Shown here in pieces: positions 13,212 through 24,800 of a stretch of DNA of 64,000 nt (the first letter of the stretch is position 1; every line of letters begins with the position of its first letter). The notes beneath the pieces were generated by a model that did no database searches, was not told the origin of the DNA, and saw only the letters and a list, made by a program, of their open reading frames with translations. The position numbers were made by a program, and so were the translations under genes. Origin of the DNA: Laetiporus sulphureus 93-53 (lineage: Eukaryota; Basidiomycota; Agaricomycetes; Polyporales; Laetiporaceae). Where the stretch lies: positions 215,902 to 279,901 of the forward strand of contig NW_024468545.1 in the NCBI RefSeq assembly GCF_001632365.1, written 5' to 3'.

Positions 13212-14394
13212 ATGTCATCCGATATCAACTATGCACACGCAGAGGGCATATACTCTGTCGCCGGCGCGGTGATATTAACCGTCGTCTACGCTCCTCTTCT
13301 CGCATTCTACTTGTTCAGGAGCGTCACACGGCCGACCTATGTGCATTTTGTGCTGGCGCTCTTCTGTCTCGGTACGCCATAGTACTTCAATTTTAAATAT
13401 TGCGCCCCCAACTGACATACCATCATTATAGTCAGGGTCGTCGCGTTCGCTCTCCGAGCTGCGCTCGCAGGCAACAGCGCAGCCGCTCACAATGAGAACG
13501 TTCTCATCGCCGAAGAGATCATATACCAAGTCTCGTTCTTTGGTGTTCTCTACTCGGCATACACCCTGGTCCTCGACCGGTACGCATCATCGTTCCGACC
13601 TTACTGCCATGCTAAGCCGTAAACCTTCCAGAGAAGCCCTCGTGGACATCGCCGCCGTCCTGCGCTACTTCCCTTCTCCCTTGATGGTGGTTTACAGAAT
13701 CATGCGCATGAGGCACTTGATTCGCATCGCGCTCATCGCAGCCATCGCTCTCGGCATCGCTGGCACCGTCAGTATGCGGTGATCATCTGCCTAATACAAG
13801 CTTCAAACTGACATGCATTTTTTTGCGTGCGTTAGAACGACATGATCAGCGCAAAGACACAGTCCGCGTACAACACCGCTATTTCGCTGCGCAGCGCTAG
13901 CGTGTACATCTTCCTCGCCGTCACCTGCCTTCTCGTCCTCAACTCTATGCTCCTGGCGGCCGTCACTATCAAAACATACGGTGCGTCATGCGAAATATAC
14001 CTTATCGCAGTAAACTCACTGATGGCGCTCCGCCTATGATAGCGAAGCAGCCGCCCACCCAGGAACAACGCGGGCTCAGCAAGCTCGGGGCGACATATGG
14101 CATTTTCTTCCTGCTCGCTATCGCCGCCATGCTGTTCACGCGCGAAGCGTTCTACGCGGCAACCGAGCACCACACGTCAGAGGTACGCTTTCAATTCATC
14201 TGCCCACCGACTTGCATTCATTGACTTTGTGAATGGTCCATCAGCAAATTAACGAAAAACTCTGGTACCCGCTCTCTGCACTCACCGAGCTCATCGCGGT
14301 GATGCTCTTTGCTGTCCCGGGCCTTGTCCCTTCGCGCAAAGAACTGCCGAAGGAGGAGACGTCGGAGTTGAACCTCCTTCGAGGTGCGGTATAG
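13212..14394 (+). CDS. Multi-pass membrane protein, DUF7702-like
   Basis: A spliced integral membrane protein. Exons run from ATG 13212 (MSSDINYAHAEGIYSV) through joins near 13370/13433, 13581/13634, 13769/13836, 13981/14041 and 14182/14245, all phase-consistent. Hydrophobic segments include AVILTVVYAPLLAFYLF, VRVVAFALRAALAG, SFFGVLYSAYTLVL, LIRIALIAAIALGIAG, YIFLAVTCLLVLNSMLLAA, YGIFFLLAIAAML and LIAVMLFAVPGL, so about seven spans. This layout matches fungal seven-helix proteins labelled DUF7702, sometimes called GPCR-like; receptor function is not shown. The reading frame ends at TAG 14392, where the duplicated copy at about 17075 has TGG, so the C-terminus may be shortened by about 23 residues. 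A tandem duplication begins inside the penultimate exon. Confidence 0.8.
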
Positions 14395-16801
14395 GCGATG
14401 CGCACCCGGATGGGACTCTTCGATTCGTTGTCTTATGCTCCTTCTGTGATAGTCCATGAGTAGAATACGATACCCGCCTGAGTCTGTGTGGTTCGGAACT
14501 TGATAATTGCCCAGCTTCGTTTGGTGCCGCTGGCGCCCGGTACGGATAACTCATGTTCATCATGGAAGCCCGAACGGTTGTGCTGAATTTACATCCATGA
14601 ATTCAAGTGCTCCTATGCATCGTATCCTTTCAACTTACTCCGAATGCGTTATTGAAGCTTCGGGCTGGATGAAACTTCCTTTTTTTTCCCTGCGTCTGCG
14701 CACAGACGCGTCTCACAGGCCTAACACAGGTCCAGAGTTCTCCTTGGCACATCACCATCATGCTCACTCCAGTGTTTCTTCATACACATCACGACGACCA
14801 AGCCACGTATCTCAAGAACACTTGGGGTAATTGATTTGCAAACTATACAGGTAGGTCCCTACTAGAACGCTAACCTGGATCTTTGACACGAGGTCAACCT
14901 GAAGGGAGGCGACGTTTCGTCGCTCAGCGCAGCGAGACTACACCTCCGAATCCCACAACGTCAAACTAACCAATCAGGGTCAAGTAGACGTGAATACGTA
15001 GGGAAGTAGGAGAATCGAGCGAGGAGCTGTAGACGACCTGAGACGGCCTCGTACAGCCTTCAATCGGGTGTTGTGGAAGTTGTTGACAACCATATGATCC
15101 CGACAGTATATTGCATTCGTGCACTACTCACACGACCGATAGGCGATGCGTGCGCAAGGCGTGCGCATGACATATGTCATTGATTATCTTGATAGCCTCG
15201 GTTCAACCTCGGCCTTGAAGTGTCGCCGGCGATAATCACCATCCTGACGGTCACAAGAATTAACAACACATTCACAATGAATGTGGCAGAACTCAAAGCT
15301 CATTGACTTACCATCAAATGCCTCTACTGCGAGATAGCAGCGAGGAAGGTGGTGTCCGCTTGAGATGCGATTGTACATCCGAGGAGCAGCATCAAGGGCA
15401 TAATCCCGTAGGAGGCAGCCTCCGTTGATGGCCCGATGGCTCACTGGCCATTCTTGGGGGATTAAGCTGCAGCGTGGCATGCGCAGTCACCGAATGAACT
15501 AAATTCACTCGGGAACCACACAGTCCCTGGGAGATACATGGCCATCTCAATGAGCCCCGCCAACTAAGTCGAATTGAGACTGTACACAACTAACCATATC
15601 GTAGAAGCGGTCTCCGGTGTGGCCCCTGCTTAGCCATCCAGATTCCGCGGCAGGTTTGAGAGAGCGAGGGGGGTGCTCTGACTCCGAGTCACACAGACAG
15701 GGAGGAGCGACCGTCCTCGTCCCGTGGCTGTCATGGAGGGCTAAGTTCCTAAAAACACATAGAGACTGTGCAAAGGCAACTTACGTGGGTTAGCTCTGCC
15801 CGCAGTACGCGTCCGTACAAGGTAGGAAAGAGACCAGAGAACGTCAGCCGGCGCTCGTGGGTAGATATATATGCACCAGCGCGACCTGAGGGCAGGCAGA
15901 ATCCCACGCTGCACGTGCAGCACTTTTTAGGGTTAGGGCAACGAGCCACCGCGGCCGCTGTCTGAGACAACTATTGGCATAAGCGGGGCATCGAGTCTCC
16001 TTTCCATGCAATGCTACCGCGACAATTCAATGTTCTCCGGATGCCACACGGAGAGATCTCAGCCCACGAATCGACTTTCGTCTGAGTACACACGCTCAGT
16101 CGAGGATCGACTCAACATCTGAGCAGCAAACGCTTGAAGTCAGCTCGCCACCAATCAAACCTCATTTTCATATGACCTCACATTGAGAGGGCCTTTTTCT
16201 AACGGGCTTACTGTCGGACTCAGCTTTGCGCCGAAAGCCTCGATAGTACCGGCTGCATGAGCATACTCATTTGCACGCACATCATTGAGCCCTCTCCATT
16301 CTTATTCTTGCGCAGGCGCCGTGTTTCCTATGGGACATTCAAATATAGCCAATCTCCAAGACGTACACCGGTGGATGTGACGAGAAATCTGTAGCAAGAA
16401 GGCAGAGCTGACTCGGGTATGACCTGCTTAATTATTCTCTAAGACCTACATTGAACGCCGCGCTTCCTACCAGGCAGAGCTCCCGGCAACCCAACGGCTC
16501 GGGATGAATTGGGTTAGTCCATGGGTTGTCTCGAACGGGATAGCTAATGGACTGCTCGATGGCCGTCACTGATCTAGCAAGCACGAGCGTCAACGACGCA
16601 CGTCCCGAAGAGACAATACCTATACAACCTACAAGTGCGTGTTCGACTGGCCCCATGCATGGAAATCTCCATAACAAATTTCTCAGAAGGCAAATTACTA
16701 TGCGAAAGAAAATCTCGCAACATGCGGCAGCCGCCGCTGCAAATCAGGCTTAGACCTCGGCGGATAGATTGTCAAGAATAACGCAAGAGGAAGCAGAGAC
16801 G
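14121..16801. repeat. Tandem segmental duplication, unit A
   Basis: Unit A begins in the penultimate exon of the membrane protein gene (CGCCGCCATGCTG at about 14125) and ends near 16801 at AGCAGAGAC. It carries the last exons of that gene and then about 2.4 kb with no recognisable gene. Stretches nearly identical to unit B include the blocks at 14500-15180, 15720-15960 and 16430-16760. A segment at about 15172-15498 has no counterpart in unit B, where a shorter unrelated G-rich segment (17846-17939) lies instead. No terminal inverted repeats, target-site duplication or transposase reading frame were seen. Confidence 0.85.
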
Positions 16802-19149
16802 ACTCCGCCGCCATGCTGCTCACGCGCGAAGCGTTCTCGCGGCGACCGAGCACCACGCATCAGAGGTACGCTTTTGGCTCATCTTCCCCACCGACTTGCA
16901 TTCATTGACTTCGAACGGTCCCAACAGCAAATCAACGGAAAACTTCGGTACCCGCTCTCTGCGCTCACCGAACTCGTCGCGGTGATGCTCTTCGCTACCC
17001 CGGGCCTTGCGCCCTCGCGTCGAGAGCTGCCGAAGCAGGAGACGTCGCAGCTGAATCTCCTTCGAGGCACGGTATGGGCGATGCGCGCCCGGATGGGACT
17101 CTTCGATTTGATTATTAGTCGTCTTGAACCACTCGTCGTTTTATGCTCCTTCTGTTGTCGCCCATGAGTAGAATAAGATACCCGCCTGAGTCTATGTGTT
17201 TCGGAACTTGATAATTGCCCAGCTTCGTTCGGTGCCGCTGGCGCCCCATACTACGGATAACTCATGTTCATGCAGTCCGAACGATTGTGCAACCATGTAT
17301 TCAAATGCTCCTATGCATCGTATCCTTTTGACTTGCTCCGAATGCGTTACTAGAGCTTCGGGCTGGATGAAACGTCTTTTTCTCTCTTTCAACCCGGTGT
17401 CTGTGCACAGACCGGGTTCTCTTTGGCGCATCACCAGCATTCTCACTCCTGTTTCTTCATACACATCACGACGACCAAGCCATGTATCTCAAGGAAACTT
17501 GGGGTAATTGATTTGCAAACTATACAGGTAGGTCCCTACAAGAACGCTAACCTGGATCTTTGACCCGAGGGTCAACCTGAAGGGGGGGGGCGGCGTTTCA
17601 GCGCTCAGCGCTGCGAGACTACACCTCTGAATCCCACTATGTCAAACTAACCAATCAGGACGAAGTAGACGTGAGTAGGTAGGTAAGTAGGTAAGTTGAG
17701 CGAGCTGTCGACGATCCGAGACGACCTCGTACAGCCTTCAATTGGGTGTTCTGGAAGTTGTTGACAACCATATGACCCCTGAGGATATGCATTCGCGACT
17801 ACTTATACGACCGATAGGCGATGAGTGCGCAAAGCGTGCGCATGACAGATTGGGTTGCGGAGGGTAGCGGGGAAAGCGGTTGAGGAGGAAGGCGGTTGGT
17901 GGAAGGGGTTGGCGGATGTTTGGGGGGGTTTGCCACAAATGAACTTAATCATTGGGGAACCACGCAGCCCTGGGAGATACATGGTCATCTCAATGAGCCC
18001 CACCAACTAAGCAGAATTGATATTGTACACGACTTACCATGTTGTAGAAGCGGTCTCCGGTGCGACTCCAGATTCCGTGGCAGTTGAAGGAGGGGGGAGG
18101 ATGGGGGGTTGGAGGCAGAGGGAGCTCTGGTTCCGAGTCGCGCAGACGCGCAGAGGGAGGAGGGACTGTCCTCGTCCCGTGGCTGTCGTGAAGTGCTAAG
18201 TTCCTAAAAACACATAGAGACTGCAATAAGGTAACTTACGTGGGTTAGCTCTGCCGGCAGGACGCATCCGTCCTGGGGGGAGGGGAGAGACCAAAGAACC
18301 TCAGCCGGCGCTCGTGGGTAGGTATGTATGCACCAGCGCGACTTGAGGGCAGGCGCAATCCCACGCTGCACGTGCGGATGTGCCACCGCGGTCCGCTAGT
18401 ACCGGCTGGGTGGACAACTATCATGAATGTGGCATCGAGTCTCCTTTTCATGCAAGAACTCTGGATGCCAGATGGAGAGCCCTCAGTGCCGCAGCTCGCC
18501 GCCAAAATAACACCATTTTCGTGTGAGCTTGAATTTGGAGGGGTTATTTTTGATTTAACAGCTTACTGTCACACTCAGCTTTCCGCCGCGACTCGCGAGT
18601 CATGAACACATTGATTCATACCCACGCCGTTAAGCCCTCTCCGTCTGATTCTCGCGCAGGCACCGTGTCCTCTCTGTGATATTCGAACAAAGCCAATCTG
18701 CAAGATGTACATCGGTAGATGTGACGAGCATTCTGTAGCAAGAAGGCAGAGCTGACTCGGGTATAATTTGGTTAATTATTCCTAAGACCTACACTGAACG
18801 CCGCGCTGCCTAGCAGGCAGAGCTCCCGGCAACCCAACGGGTCAGGATGAACTGGACTAGTTCATGGGTTGTCGAACGGAATAGCTGATGGACTGGCTGC
18901 TCGATGGCCGTCACTGATCTAGCAAGCACGAGCGTCAACGACGCACGTCCCGAAGAGACAATACCTATACAATCTAGAAGTGCCTGCCCGACTGGCTTCA
19001 TGCATGGAACAATCCATAAAACATTCCTCAGAAAAGCAATTTACTATGCGAAAGAAATTGTCGCGACAGGCGGCATCCGCCGCTGCAAATCAGGCTTAGA
19101 ACCGGGCGGATAGACTGGCAAGAGTGACACAAAAGGCACCAGAGACAAC
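16802..19149. repeat. Tandem segmental duplication, unit B
   Basis: Direct second copy of unit A, diverged by many substitutions and indels and about 330 bp shorter. It opens with a broken copy of the last two exons of the membrane protein gene (16808-17090), goes on through the same non-coding blocks, and ends at about 19149 (CCAGAGAC), which matches the end of unit A at 16801. It contains a short GTAG/GTAA-rich run at about 17671-17700 and a G-rich tract near 17581. Confidence 0.85.
16808..17090 (+). pseudogene. Truncated 3' copy of the membrane protein gene
   Basis: Carries the end of the penultimate exon (ATGCTGCTCACGCG at 16812), an intron-like stretch with the same donor and acceptor context, and the last exon with LSALTELVAVMLFATPGL. 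The upstream exons are absent, so no start or N-terminal helices remain. A base is missing near GCGTTCTCGCGGC relative to the parent, which shifts the frame. The stop codon of the parent is TGG here. Because the intron is kept, this is a DNA-level copy. Confidence 0.8.
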
Positions 19150-19756
19150 TCACGGGGTATACTTCGTATATCTAGCATGCACCCGAATCTTACTGGTCGT
19201 CCTGGTGGCAGGACAGACCACTCCTCCGCGGGTATGATTAAAATGATGGACCTCCACATGCACAGAAGAAGACATAAGGTTCATACCCATCGATGCAATT
19301 CGCGACGGTTCTTCCAGTGGTATTGGTTGTGAGAGGCCATGCCCGAGCAGACTGTTCATCCGGTGCAACAGAAGGCCAGCAACCTCATCGAGCTTCGCTC
19401 CCCTGCTTTGGTAGCCGGATATCGACACTGTCTCAGAAGTTGTCGTCGGTCGGTATATTTGGATCGTGGCACAAACGTGCATGGGGGAGCACGGACCTCA
19501 TAAGTCAAAGAAGTCTCCTGCAAGAATCGAATGAAGTTTCGCAGACCACAGTTGCAAACCCACACCTTTCCAAAAGGGGATCTTCCTTGCCTTCTGCGCT
19601 TCTGAGCCTTCTACGGCTGTAATCGATAGCATACCTTGCAGCCTGCTGACGAGCAGTCATGTCTGCAATTGGTTCATTTCTCAGCGAAATTTAACACCCC
19701 GTCGCCTATCTGTACCTCTCACGAGCGCCATCATTCCTGTCATCGGAGCGACCAAG
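19150..19756. other. Gene-free stretch
   Basis: About 600 bases between the duplication and the DUF155 relic. Short ORFs on both strands at 19293-19622 and 19150-19482 overlap each other, and neither shows a domain. I see nothing else in it. Confidence 0.4.
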
Positions 19757-20866
19757 GCCCAGCGGACATTCAAGACAACCGACATCTCAAAAGCTCATTC
19801 TTCTTGCGTCTGCGCCACAAACAAAGTGCTTGCATCCAGAGGTTGAAGAAGAAGAGTCGCTACTTGGAGATGAGACGGATAGAGGAGGGCGCGAGGAGAA
19901 GAGTGTGGGAGAGCGGATGAGCGGAGAAGGCGGGCTTCTCGCGTCTCACTGCCTATTGCGTGGCGGACGCTTTCAAGATGAAACCGCTCGCAAGCTTTCT
20001 AAGCCGGAGCCCAATGTTCGACTTCGCGTGTCTGACGAGGCAATCTATGTGGTGAGTGACTTGTCCCGTGGCACGTATTGTACATCTTCCAATTCTTCGT
20101 AACTGTTCCGTCTCCCGCTACTACCAGGCTACGGTTCGCAAGCAGAAATTCGTTCCTCTGCTCCTCCCTCTTCAGAAGCAGAGGACCCGTCCTCTGGATT
20201 CTGCGAAGCAGAAGAAGACCCATATCAGGGCACGTACTTCAACAATCCGGAGTCGAGCACGGCGCCTTCATCAGCCGGCTACATCATCTTCTCATCATCC
20301 ATTCTCACCAGTGCAGACATATCAATGCCGGATGAAACCCTCGCAAGTCCATCCGTGCAGCTGGAAATGCACTTTCCAGAAGAAGACCGGACTGATCGCA
20401 AGAACAAGAAGAAGCGCTCAAAGGACATCGCGAACGATGTGAACGCACGTGAAGGGGAATATGCTGAGACGGTCTTCTTATACGGCGTTGCGGTGTTTTA
20501 CGGTCTCTCGGAAGAGCAAGAGCGCGGCATCCTGGAGGACGTGGAGCATGCAGGTCTAATGAGACGAAAGTTCGTCAAGGATGACTGGGAGATCGAGGAA
20601 TGCCATTATATCGTCCGTCGTTCCTCTTTGACTCGGGTATTCCGTACGAACCGACTCTCTTATTCTGCACAGCACGGTCCAAATATCGCGCATCCTCGGA
20701 TCTTCGACGACTTTTTCAGCGTGCCTTACGCTCTCTTTTTTGCATCACTGATTAGCGATTCGGCGACAGCATTCAAGACTCGCCGTCACCTCCTCAAGCT
20801 GTCCGTCGCACATGCCCTCGCTCAATCAACGCTCCTCGCATACTATGAAACGCATGCAGAGCGATG
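19757..20866 (+). pseudogene. Decayed DUF155 (Rmd1/Sif2-like) gene
   Basis: Similarity to the DUF155 family (yeast Rmd1 and Rmd8; mitochondrial or vacuolar membrane-associated proteins needed for meiotic division in yeast) is spread over three frames. A first block reads RGGREEKSVGERMS (19857-19920), a second in another frame FSRLTAYCVADAFKMKPLAS (19936-19996), then NVRLRVSDEAIYV in the first frame again, then LPLLPGYG (about 20113). The longest intact part (from 20325) has YAETVFLYGVAVFYGLSEEQ, EIEECHYI, PRIFDDF and LSVAHALAQSTLLAYYE. The C-terminal third, including the usual membrane segment, is missing: the frame stops at 20865 and the DNA beyond is unrelated. At least one frameshift (near 19998) and a splice junction that does not keep frame (20050-20130) support a pseudogene. 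A sequencing error could explain one break but not the lost 3' end. Confidence 0.75.
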
Positions 20867-21893
20867 AGAATTACTCCTTGTGTATTACAGATCGTTCTGG
20901 ACAGAACAGTGTATTGTACGTATGGTGAGTTGTTCTCTGACCCCAGCAGCCTCAGCGATGCTGAAAGAAGATGTTCAGCGCTGCAAGAGCTCCCTGTAGA
21001 TGAACTACTCTATGAATGCATTATCTCGACACCTTTCCGTGGCAAGTCTGGCCTGTGCATCGCACAGATTTTCTTCTGTCTTCCGGTGCATGGATTTGAA
21101 GTGATGAACGGCTATTCGCGCCAGGTCTTTTCGCACCCCTTGTTGAGATATCCATCGGACGGCAGCATGCGCCCTCGTGCACGCAAGTTGTACCGCAGCA
21201 TGAATCTTTTGCCCTCGGAGGAGAAGCATTCTTTGCCTGTCATTCTAAAGCCTCGCTTCGACCACGAGGAAAGTCAAGACTGGTACCACGACGCACGCTG
21301 AAGGTGCAATCATCTCGCGTTGAGAGTCAGGCTCTGTCCAGATTACAATAGGGTAACAAGATGGGCCCGGTGACAATAACCCCAAGACGGCAGGCTGCGG
21401 CTGTCGGAGCGGGTCTAGATGGTTCCACAAATCGATTGGACGGACATAGTGCAGTGGCACTGGCCGCTCAAGTTGGGCACGCCAAAGGCAGACACGTGAC
21501 CGCGTTTGTGCCACTGACCGCGTTTGTGCCACTGAGCGGACGCGATCGTGTGGCATTGCCGTCACGGTCTTTCATTTAAATGTCACTCCGCGAGCCCCGG
21601 TGCGTGCCCACAAACGTAAATCCTTCCGTTCCCCTCCCGCTTCCTGTTCTTTCTGCTGTAGCAGCGTGCCACTGGTTGCTGATTGCTATCCAATACATTA
21701 AGATTGGAAGTAAGCGTCCGAGTCGGAATCTGTCGGAGACACGTCGTGGCTGTTGTCTCTCGTTCAAACCTCCAGCCGACGTTCCAAGACGGGCCGACTG
21801 CGTCGAGGTAAGCAGCGCTGTTTGTTTCCCTTCTTTTTGCGTCTGCCATCGTGAGCCTCGTCTCATCCACCACACCGATAGCCAAAACGGTCA
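20867..21893. other. Region between the DUF155 relic and the FunK1 gene
   Basis: A plus-strand reading frame continues at 20864-21301 (145 codons, no recognised domain) and another lies at 21580-21915. Neither is convincing. An 18-bp direct repeat sits at 21498-21533. The last part probably holds the promoter or 5' UTR of the kinase gene. Confidence 0.4.
21498..21533. repeat. Two perfect 18-bp tandem repeats
   Basis: GACCGCGTTTGTGCCACT occurs twice in a row at 21498-21515 and 21516-21533, followed by a partial third start (GAGCGG). It is about 360 bp upstream of the FunK1 start. Confidence 0.9.
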
Positions 21894-24800
21894 GTGGAGC
21901 TATCATTCGCAGTGAACATGCAACAGGCTATCCAGAAGATACGATTGGACCACAGGATGGACGGTGAGGGCAAGCTCTGTTTCAAGGATGCGGAGGAGTT
22001 TCGCGAAATCCTCAACATAACTTCGAGCTCGAAGAAGCCGCCAAAGGGCTCTTCCGGAAAGCCAGTCCGCCGCGACATGTTCAAGAAGGTATATCCCATT
22101 AGAGTACGTCACATCATACATTCATTCGTTGCTGTGTCTAAAACGCCCTTTTTCCCAGAGGGCTGGTGCCACAACAGTCAAACGGAGTTGGCGAGAGAGG
22201 CAGATGTATCAAGCATTCGTCAGTCGCTCGTTCATCCGTTTTTGATGACCGTTGACTCCTTTGTGCAGATTAACGTGGTGAAAGACAACGAGCTCTGTCC
22301 GGGATACAAGTTCACATCGCTCGCGGACAAGGGCGACAAGGATGATCCGACGAAGCAAAGAGTTGACGTGGTGATGTTCAAGGAGGTGGCCCCGACAAAT
22401 AGCGCAACACACTGGGGCGATCAAGCGCTGTGGATCGAATTCAAGAGAGATGGCGCCGCAGATCCATTCAAAGGCGACAGGCTGGCGGCCAAGAAGTTGA
22501 GACGTGCGGATACATGGGCACAGCTCATCACGTTCGCGGCTAGAGTCTTCGAGACCCAACACCGGACCCATCTCTATTCCATCCTCGTTTGCGGTCGCAC
22601 CGCCTACATCATGCGCTGGGACCGATCGGGTGTGCTGGTGACGAAGGGCTTCGACTACATCGCGAATGATGAGCTGCTGGCCGATTTCCTCCGCTCATTC
22701 GCGCGCATGACTCCTACACAACAAGGCTACGACACCACCGCTGAGCCAGTCGAGCTTGGCTCCGAGGACTACGTACGGATGGATAATGCGGTGAACGAAT
22801 GCAAGAACACGTTCGACTGTGCGAAGGACTACTTCAGGGCGTCGTTGGCTGACGGTGCTCCGCGGTGGCGGGTGAGGGTTGAAGGATATGCGGAGCCTTT
22901 CCTGATTGGCAACCCTCATTTCAGATCATGGGGAGTGTTTGGCCGTGGCACGAAGGTATTCGTCGCCTACGAGGCTATGAAGGACAAGTTCTTCTGGCTT
23001 AAGGATGTGTGGCGCATCGACCTGGACAGCATGGAGAAGGAAGGGAAGATCATCACAGAGCTGCACGAGGTGGGTGAGGAGGATATCATCCCGACGGTGA
23101 TCTGCCAGGGGGATGTCTCGCATGAGATCAACGACGAGCGTGTTGCACAGTCGACGCTCGCACAAAAGTACTTCAAGAAAGCCCACGAGGAGGCACGCAA
23201 GGAGCGGAAGGCAAAGACAGTTGAAACGAAGAGACGGCAAGGGCGGGCAGCCGCAGGAAACAAGCTTTCTAATCGCAGCTCGAAGCGGGCCCACAGTGTC
23301 GCGAAACAGAGCAAGGGGCGGAACCAGGCAAACGAAGCAAGCTCGACGGATGGAGTAACGGTACGTCTGCCAGCGTGGTGGCTTTGCATTCTCTGATGCG
23401 CTCCGTTTTCAGAATACCATCGATGGGCCCGCGCGAAGCGACGAGCAAGAACACGTTGTTGGACAGCCCAGCATCAATGATGGTGAGGAGAACAGAGCGG
23501 GCACGTCACGCTTTGCTCGCACCTCGCTGGAACAGGTGCGTAGTTTCCACTATTGTAATATACTGATAGTGACATGCTGGTTGCAGCAACACACGCGCTC
23601 GAGTTCGCCGCATGCAGACGAAGCCATAAATGACGAGAATTCGACAGTGAAGGAAGCGGCTCAGTCGCCGACGACAGAACAGGAGACAGCTCAGCCTTTC
23701 ATGTCCAAAGGTGGCGTCGTCCAGCGTTCGAGCCCTGCAAAGGGATTGATTCAGCCTTCCGCGACAGAGCAGTACGTTATTCTAATCAACGGAGTGGTTA
23801 TAACCGATTTATGTCATAGCAACAAGCACAGTCTAGCTCATCGGCGCTTGAGGGCGGAGGCGTCGCTAGCCAGAACCTTAGCAACGTCGCAAGTTCCTCA
23901 TGTCAAGAGCAAGCATCCGCTGAAGACGAGGATACCGATGCCACTCCGCTTGGCTCTAAGCCATCAATAATGAAGTATACACACTACCGGCTTGTCGAAA
24001 AAGAAGTCGGCAAGCATCTCGAAGAGTTTCGCGACGGTCTTCACCTACTCTCCGCTGTAGGTGATGCCCTCATAGGTAGTGAAGGTGTATTATCGGTTCG
24101 AAAGTAAACTAAACGACTTGTGTTAGCATATTCGCAGGCGGTGACGAAAGCGAGGCGTGTTCCTCTGGATGTCAGCCCCAACAATATTGTCGCCGTATTC
24201 CTCAAGACAACCCGTGGTGGTAAGATCCATGTCGTTGTGCGTGGTCTTCTCTTCGATTGGGAGTTCTCAAAACTGTTGGAGGATGACCCAGCATTAAAAA
24301 AGCGACGACAGATCGATCGTACCGTGAGTCGTTGATCCACTGCTACTGAGCATGAGAACAACTCAATCTCCCATGTCTAGGGTACATGGCAGTTCCAATC
24401 CGCCATGGTTCTCCTGCCGCCAGCCAAGTCCGTCGAGATTGCAGACGAGCTGGAGTCCTTCTTCTACGTTCTCCTATATTGCTCATTGCGATATATCCAC
24501 AATACCTGCAGTGACCTGGCTTCATACATGCCATTGCTCTTCGATTTTGCGGTATTCTCTAACGGCGACTACTGGTGCCCGAGCCACAAGGATCTTATCG
24601 TAACCACTGGCAAACTGACATTCCTGGCCACAGAGGTCCACTTTCTCTCCGCAGGACTTGAAAGGGGTGCAGAAGTCGGGCTTCGAAACAGCCATCCGTT
24701 GAATGATGTTCTTTCCATACTGTTGCACTGGTTCAAGGCACGCTACACTGTCTCGCGAGCCGAGAGCAAATTAGCCCCGCCAGAGTATCTGATACATGCT

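Noticed and set aside
14121..19149. Transposable element at the tandem repeat
   Set aside because: No terminal inverted repeats, target-site duplication, reverse transcriptase or transposase frame could be seen, and the unit starts within a gene's exon.
20864..21301. 145-codon ORF as the C-terminus of the DUF155 protein
   Set aside because: It shows none of the family's C-terminal motifs and no membrane helix, so it is not a continuation.
23770..23825. Frameshift in the FunK1 gene
   Set aside because: The strongest-looking donor (GCA|GTACGT) breaks the frame, but the donor two codon positions later (TAC|GTTATT at 23775) with the acceptor at 23819 keeps it, so the gene is treated as intact.
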